A program made the translations under genes and the position numbers. Below are positions 35,285-47,563 of a stretch of DNA of 64,000 nucleotides, piece by piece (position 1 is the stretch's first letter; every line of letters starts with the position of its first letter). Below the pieces are notes generated by a model. It saw only the letters and a list, made by a program, of their open reading frames with translations. It was not told the origin of the DNA and searched no databases. The DNA is from Theobroma cacao (Eukaryota > Streptophyta > Magnoliopsida > Malvales > Malvaceae). The stretch is taken from assembly GCF_000208745.1 (NCBI RefSeq), contig NC_030854.1, forward strand, positions 5,971,789 through 6,035,788, written 5' to 3'.

Positions 35285-35905
35285 AAAAATCAATTACACA
35301 ATGCCTACCTTACACAATAACATCCAGCAGTCTCGTAATGTCAATACACATTCACACAATGCCTAAAAACTAGTCCATAAATGCCTCAAAACAAAAGATA
35401 CATTGCACAAGTCACGCAACGCCTATAAGCCAGTCTCACAATACATAATAATAAGTCACTCAATACCTAATATCCACTCACGTTATGCTAACCTAACCAG
35501 TCACGCAATGGCCATACGTCACGCAATACATAAAACTCGATCACGGAATGCCTACAAACTAGTCAAGCAATTCTTAAAACCTAGTCAACAATGCACATGT
35601 CACGCAATTACTAAAATCTAGTCTCACAATGCCTCCTATCTAGTCCTATATTGTCTAATCTTCAGTCACATAATGCCAATTAAATAGGTTACGCATTTCT
35701 AATATTCAGTTATGCAAAGCTTAATATCCAATCGCACAGCTTAATATCCAGTGACGCAATGCTTATAAAATATTCATGAATTGCCTAATAACTAATTGAT
35801 TTCGCTACTCCTAGCCAGGTTTAAGTTGCTAAAGTTAGTCATACAATGCCTAATATCTAGTCACACACCCTCATATCCTGTGATGCAATTCCTAAAAAAT
35901 ATTCA
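35285..35905 (-). repeat. Right subterminal repeat array of the MULE
   Basis: This array is the reverse complement of the left one (TAGTCACGCAATGCC-type words: AACCAGTCACGCAATGGCC, AAGTCACGCAACGCC, CAGTGACGCAATGC). Reading inward from either end of the element gives the same strand of the word. This is expected for subterminal repeats of a transposon. A short duplicated phrase (TAATAACTAATTGATTTC) near 35,785 and 35,910 ends the array. Confidence 0.7.
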
Positions 35906-36335
35906 CGACACTCCTAATAACTAATTGATTTCACTACTTCCAATTAGGTTTAAGTTGCCAAAGTCATGTAAATTGCCCATCAACTTTTGGGTTCTATGAA
36001 TATAAAAAAAAAAAAACTAAGAACCCATAACACATACTTTGATATCATCGCTACTCTTTAGGATGGTGAGAAAGTCGAATGGCGATATAAACCTTGATGG
36101 CGTTAAAGAGCTGGACGGCAAAATAAGTAAATCAAGATTTAATTTTAGAATTTTTATTTGAATGACGAGAAAGGAGAAAGAAACTAAGACCATTTAATTT
36201 GGAGTAAATAGTTTAAAGCGCATTTTTGTCAAGTCATGTCAAAATTTATCTGAAAATAGTTAAAACTATAATGAGGGTTATTTTTTAAGTGAGCTTATGA
36301 AAAAGACTATTTCTGACAATTTCCTCTAATATATA

Positions 36336-38443
36336 TAGTTCATATTAATTAGAGCATAAAAAAATTTAGGTTGGAGACCAAGTCTGTAACTTATTTAAGT
36401 CCTTAATTGCAGCATTCCAGTCAACCACCGAGCCTCATAGTGGGGATGCTCCACGATGTGAACACCCTCTTGAGATGGAAGAAAACTCTTTCTTTGGGCT
36501 CTTGAGTATTATACCTACCATAAAAATGGTGAAACAGAAGTAACTATCATTAATACTTTGAATCCTATGATATTATTTGTAAACTAGTACTGCAGATTAT
36601 GACATCTGACATCTGACATATACATTACTTCATTTCATCTCCATTGTTGCTCTAAGTTAGAGACAAGGTACTATACAAAAAGTTTTGGCTCAGCATATAA
36701 AAGAAGGCCACTTATAGAGCAGAATTGGTCACATGGCCCATTAAATAAGCCGATTATGATGGCTGATTTTCAAGCATGTGGTTCATGTATTTTGTTCATA
36801 GCTTCTTTAGTTGACATACTTCGGATGTCAAGATGAAAAGATAGGGTTTTGTTATTTATTATATCGTGAGGGTTTGAATCCTTTAATTTATCTGTCTAAT
36901 TGGCTTCTCTGTATATCCATATATATTTTACCATGTTTATAAGAATTGAATCCTTAACTTCCATTTATAAAACGTTTAAACTTGTGTTTCCAAAAACTAT
37001 GATGCGTCGAAATGATTCTATCTATGAAACTCCGAGAAAGTGGTAAATATTGCATGGAACATATATGCGATCAATCCTCTTTTACCTTGTTTTCGCATGT
37101 TTCCCATCTGATCACTGCATGTAAATTGTTTTCTACCCTTTTTTGTCAGAATCTTTCTTCTTTTAATTTTACAATTTTCTTTTTTGTTTTTGATTTAGGC
37201 TAAAGCACTTCCATGATATACTGGTCTGAATAAGATATGCAAGTCTATTTTCAAAGGAAAAATATGGAACAACACAAATTGAGAGCTTGTGTGGTCTTGG
37301 AAATAGACTTACCTAGCCAATCTTTGTATAATTATTGTATAAGATTATCATGATCCATGCCTGAGACACACCAAAGCAAAACTCTCTTAAGCTTTTCCCA
37401 CAATATAATTAAATTTTACTGGGTGAAGTTGACTTGTCCTATGAGTTTATACATGAATTGCCTTATAATTATGGGCAATAGCACCAACACTATCATGGAT
37501 GGAGCAGTAGACGCACCAACATAACTCTAATAATTACCAATGCAAACCATAATTATCTATTCTTACTATTAGAATTGTTTTTAGTATGATTTTTAGGGTT
37601 GGATTTCAGCATATATAGTTTAGGGTCTAAAGGATTCATAAGTTGCTTTCATTCCTTTTTCCTTTTCAAACCTCTTTTAAATATGGTGAGAAGGCTATTG
37701 GGAAAGTTCTTTTTTAGTGACTTGGCAGGTGAGACTGGAGCCTCAAGTGGCTTAGATACATCAGCCCATCACCTCTTGTGTGGCACATATTAATTTAACT
37801 TCTCTACAATGTGGGTGAAATATTCTAACATCTCTCCACTTATGGAAACTTGATTCTTATTAACATAAAAGGGTGCTGAGATTTGAGACTTAATTTGTTG
37901 TTAGGTGAATGGTTATACTTGCTTGTTGGGGCTTTTACCAATGAGTCATTGGCTAAAAACAGCATGTACCATGGCTTTGAGGCAACAGAAGTGCTAGCTC
38001 TTGAGTTAATTTGAGACCTGGGCATTTTGTTTGGCGGGGAGGGGCGGGGGATTGTATATTACATTGATCAAATTAAGGTATTTCTTCCATTATTCAGAAA
38101 AAAGAAACAAAGGCGTTTTATTCCTGTTACTTACAAGCTTCAATTAGTTCATTGAGTTAGCATGTGCTAGATTGATTGATATCCTTTTTCTTTTATTTTT
38201 TGGGTTGTTTAACTGGATGGTAGATGCCATTTGAATGAAAGCAAACATGACAAAATGAAATGTTCACAAGGACATGGATTCAAGAGCACGTATCTTTTAA
38301 TCTGCCGATTTTCATGAAGGAGACATCATATATTGTTGTGGTGACAAGCGTATTGTTGCAATATACTTTAGGATATAAATATACAGTTTCTGTAAGGTAA
38401 TCTAGCTAAGAAGAGTGATTAGTTTAGTAGATGATATGCTTTG
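36336..38443. other. Intergenic, no gene recognised
   Basis: AT-rich spacer between the MULE and the DUF4228 gene. Open frames up to about 64 codons show no family signature, splice context or repeat. It may include the 3' UTR and terminator of the DUF4228 gene just left of 38444. Confidence 0.5.
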
Positions 38444-38923
38444 CTAGTTTACTTCATCTATGCTTTCTAATACAGGCTTCCACCCTTTGCAGTTGTCACC
38501 ACCATCAGATTTGTCAACGCCCTTTGTGCTTTCTTTACTTTGTATCTGAGAGATCATATCATGAACGGAAACTCTTTCTTTTTGAAGCAGCTCTTGCAAT
38601 TCTTGCTTACTGATTATCAACTTAATCCTTACAACACCTGCACTTCCTTGTTCATCGTTCACCTCTGGAGTCGAAAACCTCACCTTCTTTTTCTCAGCTT
38701 TTTGGTGTGGGGATGGAACAGGTACAAGGTAATACAACTGCCCGCGAAGCAGCTTTGCATCTGGCCGAAGATGCTGCAAGCCTGAAAATGAATCAGACAG
38801 TGCATGACCCGAGAAGTCTGATAGCACTTGTTGAACTTTAATGGGAGCTTGATATTCGAGGATTTTTCCATCGGTTTTCATAACCTTGATTATCTTCAGG
38901 TCCAGAACTAAGCAATTCCCCAT
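38444..38923 (-). CDS. DUF4228 / PADRE domain protein
   Basis: A 159-aa intron-less protein that begins MGNCLVLDLKIIKVMKTDGK, the family's usual start, with Gly2 followed by Cys4 fitting N-myristoylation or palmitoylation. The domain includes VQQVLSDFSGHALSDSFSGL, PDAKLLRGQLYYLVPVP (the conserved 'L..G.LYYL.P' block, about 56-70) and VRIKLIISKQELQELLQK (about 97-115), then a charged tail. PADRE genes are often induced by pathogens and stress, and their molecular function is unknown. The family resembles Arabidopsis At3g10120 and At5g03890 by memory. The first of these neighbours the SOUL gene At3g10130, and the second neighbours the At5g03880 thioredoxin gene. Both partners are present here, which supports orthology. 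The gene appears intact. Confidence 0.85.
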   Translation of the reverse strand: MGNCLVLDLKIIKVMKTDGKILEYQAPIKVQQVLSDFSGHALSDSFSGLQHLRPDAKLLRGQLYYLVPVPSPHQKAEKKKVRFSTPEVNDEQGSAGVVRIKLIISKQELQELLQKERVSVHDMISQIQSKESTKGVDKSDGGDNCKGWKPVLESIDEVN

Positions 38924-41900
38924 GGCTTTTGTTTGTATGCTGCTTAGAATAAAAATCTTATATGTATATGAAAGGTGATCAGTTTCTGAGTGGGGGATGT
39001 TTAAAGTGCAGAGTGTTGTATTTAAAGAAAATGATTATGGCAATGCCCTTAAAACATACAACATATTACCAAAATGCCTCATCTTTCTCTGGACCCCATT
39101 TGTTGATATTGCTGGTGTGTAAGCTGGACTTGAAAGTCATTGCTCCTCAATCATTCCTTTTTCACAACTTAAAACAAAAATTGAGTCAATAGAGTTCTTT
39201 TGAGTTAAATGGAGCGGACCAGCCAGGTAAAGTAGGAGAAAAGCAACACTGAGTTATCAGCATTAGGATGTGCATAGGCAAACAACTTGCTCTTTCCCTT
39301 ACTTTTTTGGTACTGCGACATGATAGTTACTTCTTACTTCGTCTTTCATTTCATATCATTTTATCATGAGTTCGACTCCATTGGGTTTGAGGTGAACAAG
39401 TCCATGGTAGAACTGTGTTCTCTGCATTTGGACGGTAAGTGGGTTGTGACCAGACCGCATTTTCACAGCATAAGATCAGCTTGGATCCCGTAGGACCACT
39501 AAAACCAAAAGCGTTTGACCATGTTGCTTCATGGAGGGGGCTCAGTCGTTGACTACATATATGCTGCAACATTGACTATTTCCTTGCACCAGTTTCATCA
39601 ACAACATGCGTGTTTAATCTCTCTCATAAGGTCGGTATAAAGCATGAAAGCACCATTTTTGTTCTTTTTTTATCTTGTTTTCATCCATGCTCATTGGCAA
39701 TTTTCATTACTTCTTCAACTAATTTGCGAGCATTCTAGTGCCGACCAAATTTCATGGAGCTTTGTCATCTAGTATATTAATGGCTTGTAATTAATTAATT
39801 TATTGTTTATTTGGAATGAAGGTATCAATTTTCAAGTACTCACACTCAGAGAATCCTTTTCCTCTTTTTTAAATAAGGACTTACCTTTATACATTCCTTA
39901 TACTTGAAGAAGATTATGAGCTTTCTTTTGCCTGGCTTTTATGCTGACTAAAAAGGAATGAGTTGGTGCAAACAAGTGTGAAAACTATCATCTCTTGCTT
40001 GGTAATCAATGTCAAGAGAGATCTGTATTGACAACCCATGAATTAGCCGCCCTTCATTTGAGTTCATTGCAAGCTACAAATGCTTCTTCAGAAGTGTACT
40101 CTCACCCTATTTTTATTGAGAACTAATTAAGAAAGAAAGATCCGGCCTGAATTTCATTCACACACCTAGCCACTGTCATGGAAACTCGAACTCATTCATT
40201 CATATCCACCAAACCCTCTCGGAATACTAAATTCTTACCACGTCCGAAGATTTCTATTCTCATAGCACCCATAGGGATTTTCAACGTAACTTGAACTTGA
40301 AGATTTGCATATGAAGTGAACTAACATAGGCAAGAAAATTAATTAGCTCTGTTTTAGCCAACTTCCATGTTTAGTGTCCTTGTCCATCTCCATCTGGAGA
40401 CACCTATACTATTGTGATCATCCAACTGATTGACACAAGTTAAAGAGTCCCCCATGTTGCCGGTCTGAGGCAAGTGGTGGTCCAGCTAGTCAAATAAGTG
40501 CGCGGTTAGCTAGTTCCAGCAGGCCGGTAACTTTATTTCAGCCTTCCAGGAAGAGCCCAGATGATACGATTTTAATGGCAGAATTCTAAGTCATAGGCAA
40601 AATATGGCTTTCTTTGTTGGACAGAGAATGAAATGAAAATGATTGAGACCCACTTGTGATAAGATTATGAATTATGAAGAAAAGTTTGCTTAGTGGTGAG
40701 TGATGTTGTCAACACGCATGCTTTGCTGAAGGATTATGGAGTAATTTCCTTAAGTAGTGGGAGTAGAAAATTGAAAACCTCTTTTGGAAATTTCAGGTAG
40801 AAACAAATAAAGAAAAGCAGGAGACTGATAGGGCGCTTGTTTTTTTTCTTATTTTTCTCTCTGAGATCAGCCAAGAGGACAATGACTAGTGACTTCACCA
40901 AGGGGGCATCAAACCTTGTGGCCTGCCCTGCCCACTTCAATCCGGTAATTGTTTTGGTTTTTCACATTGAAATTTTCTCAAAATTGAAGTGAAATTAGAC
41001 GGAAACTACACAAAATTATACGTCAAGTGTGAAATCCATGTTTCTACATGACAAGAACATACTAGACCTTACAACTGAATCAATTGGTTGTTTGCAAACT
41101 GCACAGAAGGAAAATTAAGTTGTCGAAGAATAAATAAATAAACCATTATTTTGTACTGATATTCTTCTGCTACACCAAATCTAAAAAGAAGACCGTACAA
41201 TATCTTGCTTCTCTATTAGAAAGTGGGATTTGGGTATGTTATCCATCAGTTGCAGCTAATTGCCAATAAAGAAAACACTAGTGTGGCTTCACCAATGCTA
41301 TAGATAATGACAGTGTTTAGGTACACAGAGAAACAAGATTTCCTCATTTGTTCAATTGGAAAAGTTCATCCCTATCAAGATAAATGGCAAGACATCATTT
41401 GCTGTTGGTTCGGATGCTCGTACTACTTTGGTGAGCAAAAGATTTTTCTGGGCTAAAGAGGGCCACAAGGAAATACTAAAAAAATGTGTAGTCCTTTTGC
41501 CTGTTGCTTTAAGGATATTTAAGATCCATTTAGAACCATAGCTATCATGTGCTGATCTACGTTATAAAAACAGAAATAGACCCCATATTTCAAGAGTGCC
41601 TGTATATATATGTTTGAAGTAATCATGGCAAAGTGGCCCATTTTAAATGCATAAAGGCATGGACTTCCAGGTTGTGTCTGATGTATGTCATGAGACATAC
41701 ATATATAGAAGCTGAAACTACGTTAGCCTGATGAATGCTTACGCTCATCTGTATTATTAAAAAGAAAAATGAAAGAACCTACTCTTTAAAGACATTGCTT
41801 AGAATTTTGAGACAATCTCACAATCAGGGCATAGCAGCCCCATTGAATCAAATTTTTGAAATTCTCTTTATCTCATGAGAAGTCATTGTCTTCCCCTGGG

Positions 41901-44900
41901 AAAGAAGCAAAATCCGCACCACCTTTTTGTTCTTTATTGATTAGCTTTTCTTCATCAAATTGTTAATGCTTTCTTAACAAGACTATTGAAGCTCTCTGGC
42001 ATGCTTTGTGCACTTCGATGACAGTTACACGGCTTTTGTCATCAACAGTTGAATACGAAGTCCCATTGTTTATTCCATTGTTTTACACGATTTAGTAATG
42101 TTTTCCAGTTAATTTGTTCTATTTGTCTTATTGCTGTCTGGACTTATACATACCCTTTATGGAAGAAATAAGATTCCTTTTTGAACCCGAGAATTCAGCT
42201 ATTCACGCACAGATTATGAAGTCTTCCAAGTCTTTCAACGATTCAAAAATGGAAAAGCAATCCTGTTTCAATACCAGATAAATATTCCGTTCTCATTTCT
42301 CTCGTCTTGTGTTAAAAGTCTAATAACTTTGCCTTACCACACAAGTATGAACCTCAAACTTTGATTTTTCTTGCAACATTTCCTTTATGCCTGCAACTTT
42401 CCCTTTTTTTTTTTTGCGTGTGTGGCTTCTAGATATGGTCCTGAGAGAGCACCATGGTCGGCTGACATGGCGCACGGGATTATGACAGTTGGCCTCTCAA
42501 TGGTTCCGCGGCACCGCCTAGTTGAATTCTCTTTACTTTAGCCAATTGTTGTCGACTGATATACTCTTTACTACCACGACACGTGGACTTGTAAGGTGAT
42601 GTCCTTGGTCGTCATCGACTTCTTCTTCTTCTTACATTGATCAATTAGCTGATGCTTTCTTCCTTCAGAGTAAATTAACTGGGTAAGAAGTTGTGCTCCA
42701 AAGTCTTGAACATGCATGATTGACAAGTAGAAAACGAATGGTCTTGTCGGAGAGTTTTCCTTAGCCAAGACTAGAATTTACCAACGGCTTGCATGGACGA
42801 TGGTCTGGATTCAGAATTTACAGATTATTTGCCGTTTTATAGCCATTAGTATTTCCCAAAACTAGACCAACGGCTTTTTTGGCTGCTTGAGATTTTGATT
42901 CTTCTACGCTTTTGCTGGAATGCAGAGCAATCTAAACTGCTCCCAAAATATAGCATTTGCTGGGTTTATATGTACGTACTTGGTCTTGCACTTCAACTTA
43001 ACTTAAGTAATTGAATTAACCGTTTGATTAAATGTTTTATAGGTACACCTATGAAGACTGCTTATAAAAGAATACAATTAAACAAAATGTTAACAATAAT
43101 CTCAAAACAGAATTATGAAATGTAAATAAACATATATATATATATATACATATAAGCAATATATAGATTTATATTTGAATATTTGATTTATGATAGATTC
43201 ATGTTTCAAAGAGTCAAGTTTGATTTTTTTTCCTTCTTTGAATAAATATATAGATTCTGTCAAAACTTCCATGGACGGACCCATGTCGGAAGAAATGGTG
43301 TTGCATGACAACACTCACTTTTTAAAATATTTTAATTTTTATACAATTTATTTAAGATTCAAGATAATTAATATATTAATGAACCTATTATATTTTTTTA
43401 CAATTTTACTGAGAGTGGGGTCAAAGACTTCAAGTAAAAGTGATTTATCAAAAAAAAATTTTTTATAATTTAAGATTTTATTAAAAAAGTCAAAATCTAA
43501 ACTCTCTTTGTTTAAAAATCAAGTTCTTCCCTTTCTTGGTCTTTGATTATATTTTTTACTCTCTCAAAACAGTTCATTTAGACTTTAATTGTAAGTAAAT
43601 ATCAATCTAAATTAAGTTTTTAAATATTTCATGTTTAAATATTTTTTGATTAGTTTGATAATTTGGATTCATAATTATAATTTAACTAATAAAAAATATT
43701 ATTATATGTCAAATAATATCCTTAAATTATGAGTTTTATTTTTTTTTATTTTATAGATATATTATTTGATTATTTGATTTTTTTATTTAATTTTATTTGG
43801 TTTATAGGTGCTTATATTTAGTTTTGATCAATGAATAGAAAATCGTCATATTATTAGTTATTGAACTTGATAATTTGTTATGTAAAATCATATTTTATTT
43901 AATTTTAATATTTTAATTTATACTAATGAATAATAATTTTTAACTAGTTTTATAATTTTAGATAAATAAGTCATTGGAAAGATATTTAAAAAAAAAAATT
44001 TATCTCACAAGATTCAAATCTCGAACAACAGCAATAAAATTTTACTAATGATGATACTCAATAATATTTTTTTTACATAAAATTAAATTAAATTTAATCT
44101 AAATACTCTCTCAATAGATTCTATATTGAGAAAAAAAATTCTAAATATCATAATAGCACTCAAAATAATTGTTAGATCTACCTGTAACTTTATCCATTCC
44201 CTACTTTGTCTAGAAAAAACTTAACCTAAAACGTAAAGGTGTCAGTGGATGCTCTTCTCACCCAAACTTGCAAGTCGAACTTTATTTGGGTGGGTTAGAA
44301 TTAGATATGATTTTTAGATTTGACTTGACTCAATCCAAGAATATTATTATACTTGATAAATAATATATTTTTATTTAATTATTTTAAATATTAATATAAA
44401 AATATAAAATTTTCTTAATATTGTAATAATTAACATAACATAAATGCGCAAGTTGAGCCAAACTGCAGTCGGTTGGGACTTTGGTTTTCAAGATTTCAAT
44501 CAAGCTCGATCCGACTCCGACCCATCGGCAACTCTACATGTAAGAACTTCCAAATAGAGGTGGCGAATGTGTTGTGCAGGTCAGCACGACCCGTTAAAAA
44601 TGAGTAGCTCATGTGTTAATGGGCAATGCCGACTAGACAACACGACTGGTTAAGGTTAAGAGCATGGCCCAACACGGCACATTGCCCACAACCTTCATGG
44701 TTGGTGCGGGGCCGTGCACGGCCTGGTCAAGCACGGTTATTAATAAGTTCATCAGTAACATCAATATGTTACAAAATAAAATTAAGTAAAATGGCACATG
44801 CTTTACATAGTTTTGCAAAATGCCTTCGTCCACAAGGAGGGTAAAAGGAACTCGTCAAGGAAAAATATTGAGATTTAAACAGATAATTTATATCTCTAAA

Positions 44901-45479
44901 TTCCAAAAAAGAAAACAGGCACATTAAAAAATTTACGACACAATGTTATCATTCTATTGAAAAAATATTTTGAAAATTAAGCAAGTTTCTCTATGTAATT
45001 TGTCAAGTCATGGTTTTCTTACATTTTTACCAGTAATTTAGTTTTCATGAATTTTTTTTTTTGATACAACAGAGTAAATCAAAATGAAAAGATTGTAACT
45101 TTATCACTCAATGATTTAAATAATTCATAAGGGAATTTATATATGATACAATTCCATGTTTATAATTAAAGTAGTAAGAGCAAAGAAGCTTTTACTTCCC
45201 ATATATGATAAAAATAATATAAAATACAGTTTCGGGACTGGCGGGTTGAGTCGGATTATAGCAACTATAAGCTAAAATGGCATTGGCATATTTGCGCTTC
45301 ATACCTGCGGGCCGTGCCATGGGCTTCCCCAGCGTACCTTCAAAGAGAATTATGCAAGAATTCATGAGAAGCCGTTGACATAATAATTATGAAGGCTCAA
45401 ATTAACATTCGTACCGACTACATGGCAAGTCTCACTCACTTTAATTTGAATCCTTTTTTTTCAATTTGATTATTAGAAA
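38924..45479. other. Long AT-rich intergenic region, no gene recognised
   Basis: Frames here are short (under 95 codons) and show no known signature. From about 43,320 the sequence becomes very AT-rich. A GC-richer patch (about 44,560-45,330) has words such as GGGCCGTGCCATGGGC and may be a degraded hAT-type element. A block at 44,238-44,545 has imperfect terminal similarity (AAAGGTGTCAGTGGATG against the reverse of GACCCATCGGCAACTCT) but no matching duplication. An (AT)n run lies near 43,134-43,149. Confidence 0.45.
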
Positions 45480-45905
45480 AAAATATAATATCTTAAAAAA
45501 TCTTTGAATTATTCATAAAATTTCAAATAAGTTTTTATTTTTTATTATATTCAATCAAATTCTTATATTTTCATTTTAGATCAAATAAGTTTTTATAACT
45601 AATGATTGACAAATTACCACTTGTCATTTTATACAACGCATTGATAATGTGATATACTAGTATGTCATAGTTGATGATAATATGACATACTAACATATCA
45701 TAATAATATGACTATGTGATTTTTTTAACATCACTAAAATAACAAGTGACATTTTTATTAATAACAATTAATTAATTGTTAATTATAAAATACCTATTTG
45801 ACTAAATATAAAGATGTAAAAGTTTTATTGAACGTAATTAACAAATAATATTTATTTAAATTTTTTTAAATAATTTAAAAACTTTTTAAAATATTATACT
45901 AAAAA
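45480..45905. mobile_element. AT-rich MITE-like element, copy 3
   Basis: The left terminus carries TTTGAATTATTCATAAAATT preceded by TATAATATCTTAAAAAATC. The right terminus carries the complement of TTTAAATTATTTAAAAAAAT followed by the complement of TATAATATTTTAAAAAG. The interior shares 'attatattcaatcaaattctta', 'tagtatgtcata...atgatatgacat' words and 'taacaattaattaattgttaatt' with copies 1 and 2. It is non-coding and uninterrupted, about 426 bp, in the spacer between the DUF4228 and thioredoxin-fold genes. Confidence 0.55.
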
Positions 45906-47563
45906 ATTATATATAAAATTATGAAATTGAAAAGATATCATGAATTTTCCACTAATAATTACGTGAGATTTGAAAATTAATTACTCCTGACAATCCAGGA
46001 ATCTGGATTTGTATGAAGAAATGGTGAATGGCTACTATTTGTACAAATTTATTAGTTTTAATATTTATAGACATTATTATAAAAATAAATATTTAGTAAT
46101 TTTATATATTTAATATTTAAATAATTAGTATTTAAATATTATATTATTTTTGTTATGTTATTTTTTTATTATTTTAAAAGACAAAGTTTGAAAAATTAAA
46201 AAATTGTATTAAAAATTTAATTTTATTGAACTTTATATTTTCAAATGTAATGGTGATTTTGTAAATTAACATTATGTTTCAAGTGCTTTCAAATTAAACA
46301 CGGTAATATAATCTTCTCAGTGATCACATTCCCTACAATCATCACATTTCTATGTATACCTAACACTTTAATATTATCTTCCTAACAATCACATATCCAG
46401 CAATTATTTTCTGAATATAATACCAAATGCCACCATATAATTGAATATGATATTACCTTCATTTATATTAAACTCTAAGTTTCTAAAGTTTTTGATGGAT
46501 AGTAACCAATCATCACTTCTCCTTCTCAATGAAGTTTCTCTTTTGTCATGAGTAATTAATTTACTACTTGAACATGAGTTTTCTTTGCCATTAAAGACAA
46601 TGAGCTTGTAATGGAGTAGAGGAGGATGTCCTAATCCTAGCAAGGAGCCATTAATCTCACATTAGGGACGATATCATGGTCCCAACAAAGAGTTATGAAT
46701 CCCACATCAAGAGAAAATATCATGTTTTCAAAGGGAAACTATGTATCCCATATCAATTGTTTACTAAAGTGAGATTGAATATTTAAGAGTTCACATCATC
46801 TTTAATTTGAGAGGTTAAATCATGAGACCCAACAAGTCAAAGTAAACAATTTTTTATAAGTTTGTGTGGATCGTGACAGAGTGAGAATAGTTGTGTTTTG
46901 GGTAATGGTTTTTGATAAGTGATGCTTTTTTTATAATTGGATGTAAGGCCGAATGGAAGGTGGCAGCAAAGACTCCTTCATTTTTAATTTTTTTATTATA
47001 TTGTAAAATTTGAGATATATAATTTTATCATTCCTACTAAGATGAAGTAGCTTGTTTTGCTTTTCATAGAAATGTCCTTTCCATGACCCATGGGAATGCA
47101 ATTTTCATTGATCACGAAGGAAATGTGAGTTTCCCATTTGCTTCACATTATATACTCTCTGTCACAAAGGCAAAAAGTAAAGCGGTTGAGAACACTTAAA
47201 TTTCACTTTCAATAAAATCGACAATTATATAAATGAATGCGATAGTTTATATTAGTAGTCTTAACATCACTGAATCCAGTAGCTCATGGTAACAACAAAG
47301 AAGCTTGTTTAAGCCGTAAATTTGGGATTGGCTAAGGGGAAAGAAAATCTTCCTCGGGAGAAACAAATCAACCATAAAAACAAAAGAAAAGAAAAGATAA
47401 GAAGAGCCTTAGAACTGGAGAAATCTGTCCCACTCTTGAGTCTTGCCCAAAAGTTGGGACCCCAACTTAATCAAGGCGACAACGGAGTTGAACTTCTCTA
47501 GTTTCACAGCCACTCCCCTCTCACACAAATCTCTCATCAAAAAACTCCAATCAACCAGAAGCC

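Larger units (their letters stand above)
15100..36335. mobile_element. 21.2-kb Mutator-like element (Kaonashi-like MULE) with 9-bp target duplication
   Basis: The 9-mer TAATATATA at 15100-15108 and 36327-36335 flanks an element of 21,218 bp (15109-36326). The left end opens GAGTTCTTTTCACAAATAG. The right end, reverse complemented, opens GAGGAAATTGTCAGAAATAG. Similarity continues inward through a shared ATAATTTTAACTATTTT-like block about 60 bp in, so these are degenerate terminal inverted repeats. Nine-bp duplications and a 5' G are hallmarks of Mutator elements. Subterminal arrays of one short repeat lie in opposite orientation at the two ends. The cargo is a DUF1985/ULP1-like gene (plus), a MULE transposase (minus), two plant-transposon-protein pseudogenes and inserted LTRs. 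A MULE with a ULP1-type peptidase fits the Kaonashi group. All its genes are broken, so it is a fossil or a non-autonomous copy. Confidence 0.85.

Noticed and set aside
15664..35905. Regular short repeats that could be mistaken for CRISPR arrays
   Set aside because: Word spacing and sequence vary, the words touch each other, there are no cas genes and the window is plant DNA with spliced genes.
41356..41541. 61-codon frame in the spacer
   Set aside because: No domain, splice or promoter context, and the size is within chance in AT-rich DNA.
44238..44545. Possible small hAT element
   Set aside because: The ends are only roughly inverted and the 8-bp flanks do not match, so it is left as a note in the spacer entry.
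46640..46870. Words like ATCCCACATCAAGAG that recall LTR or SINE sequence
   Set aside because: Too short and without limits or duplications to call an element.
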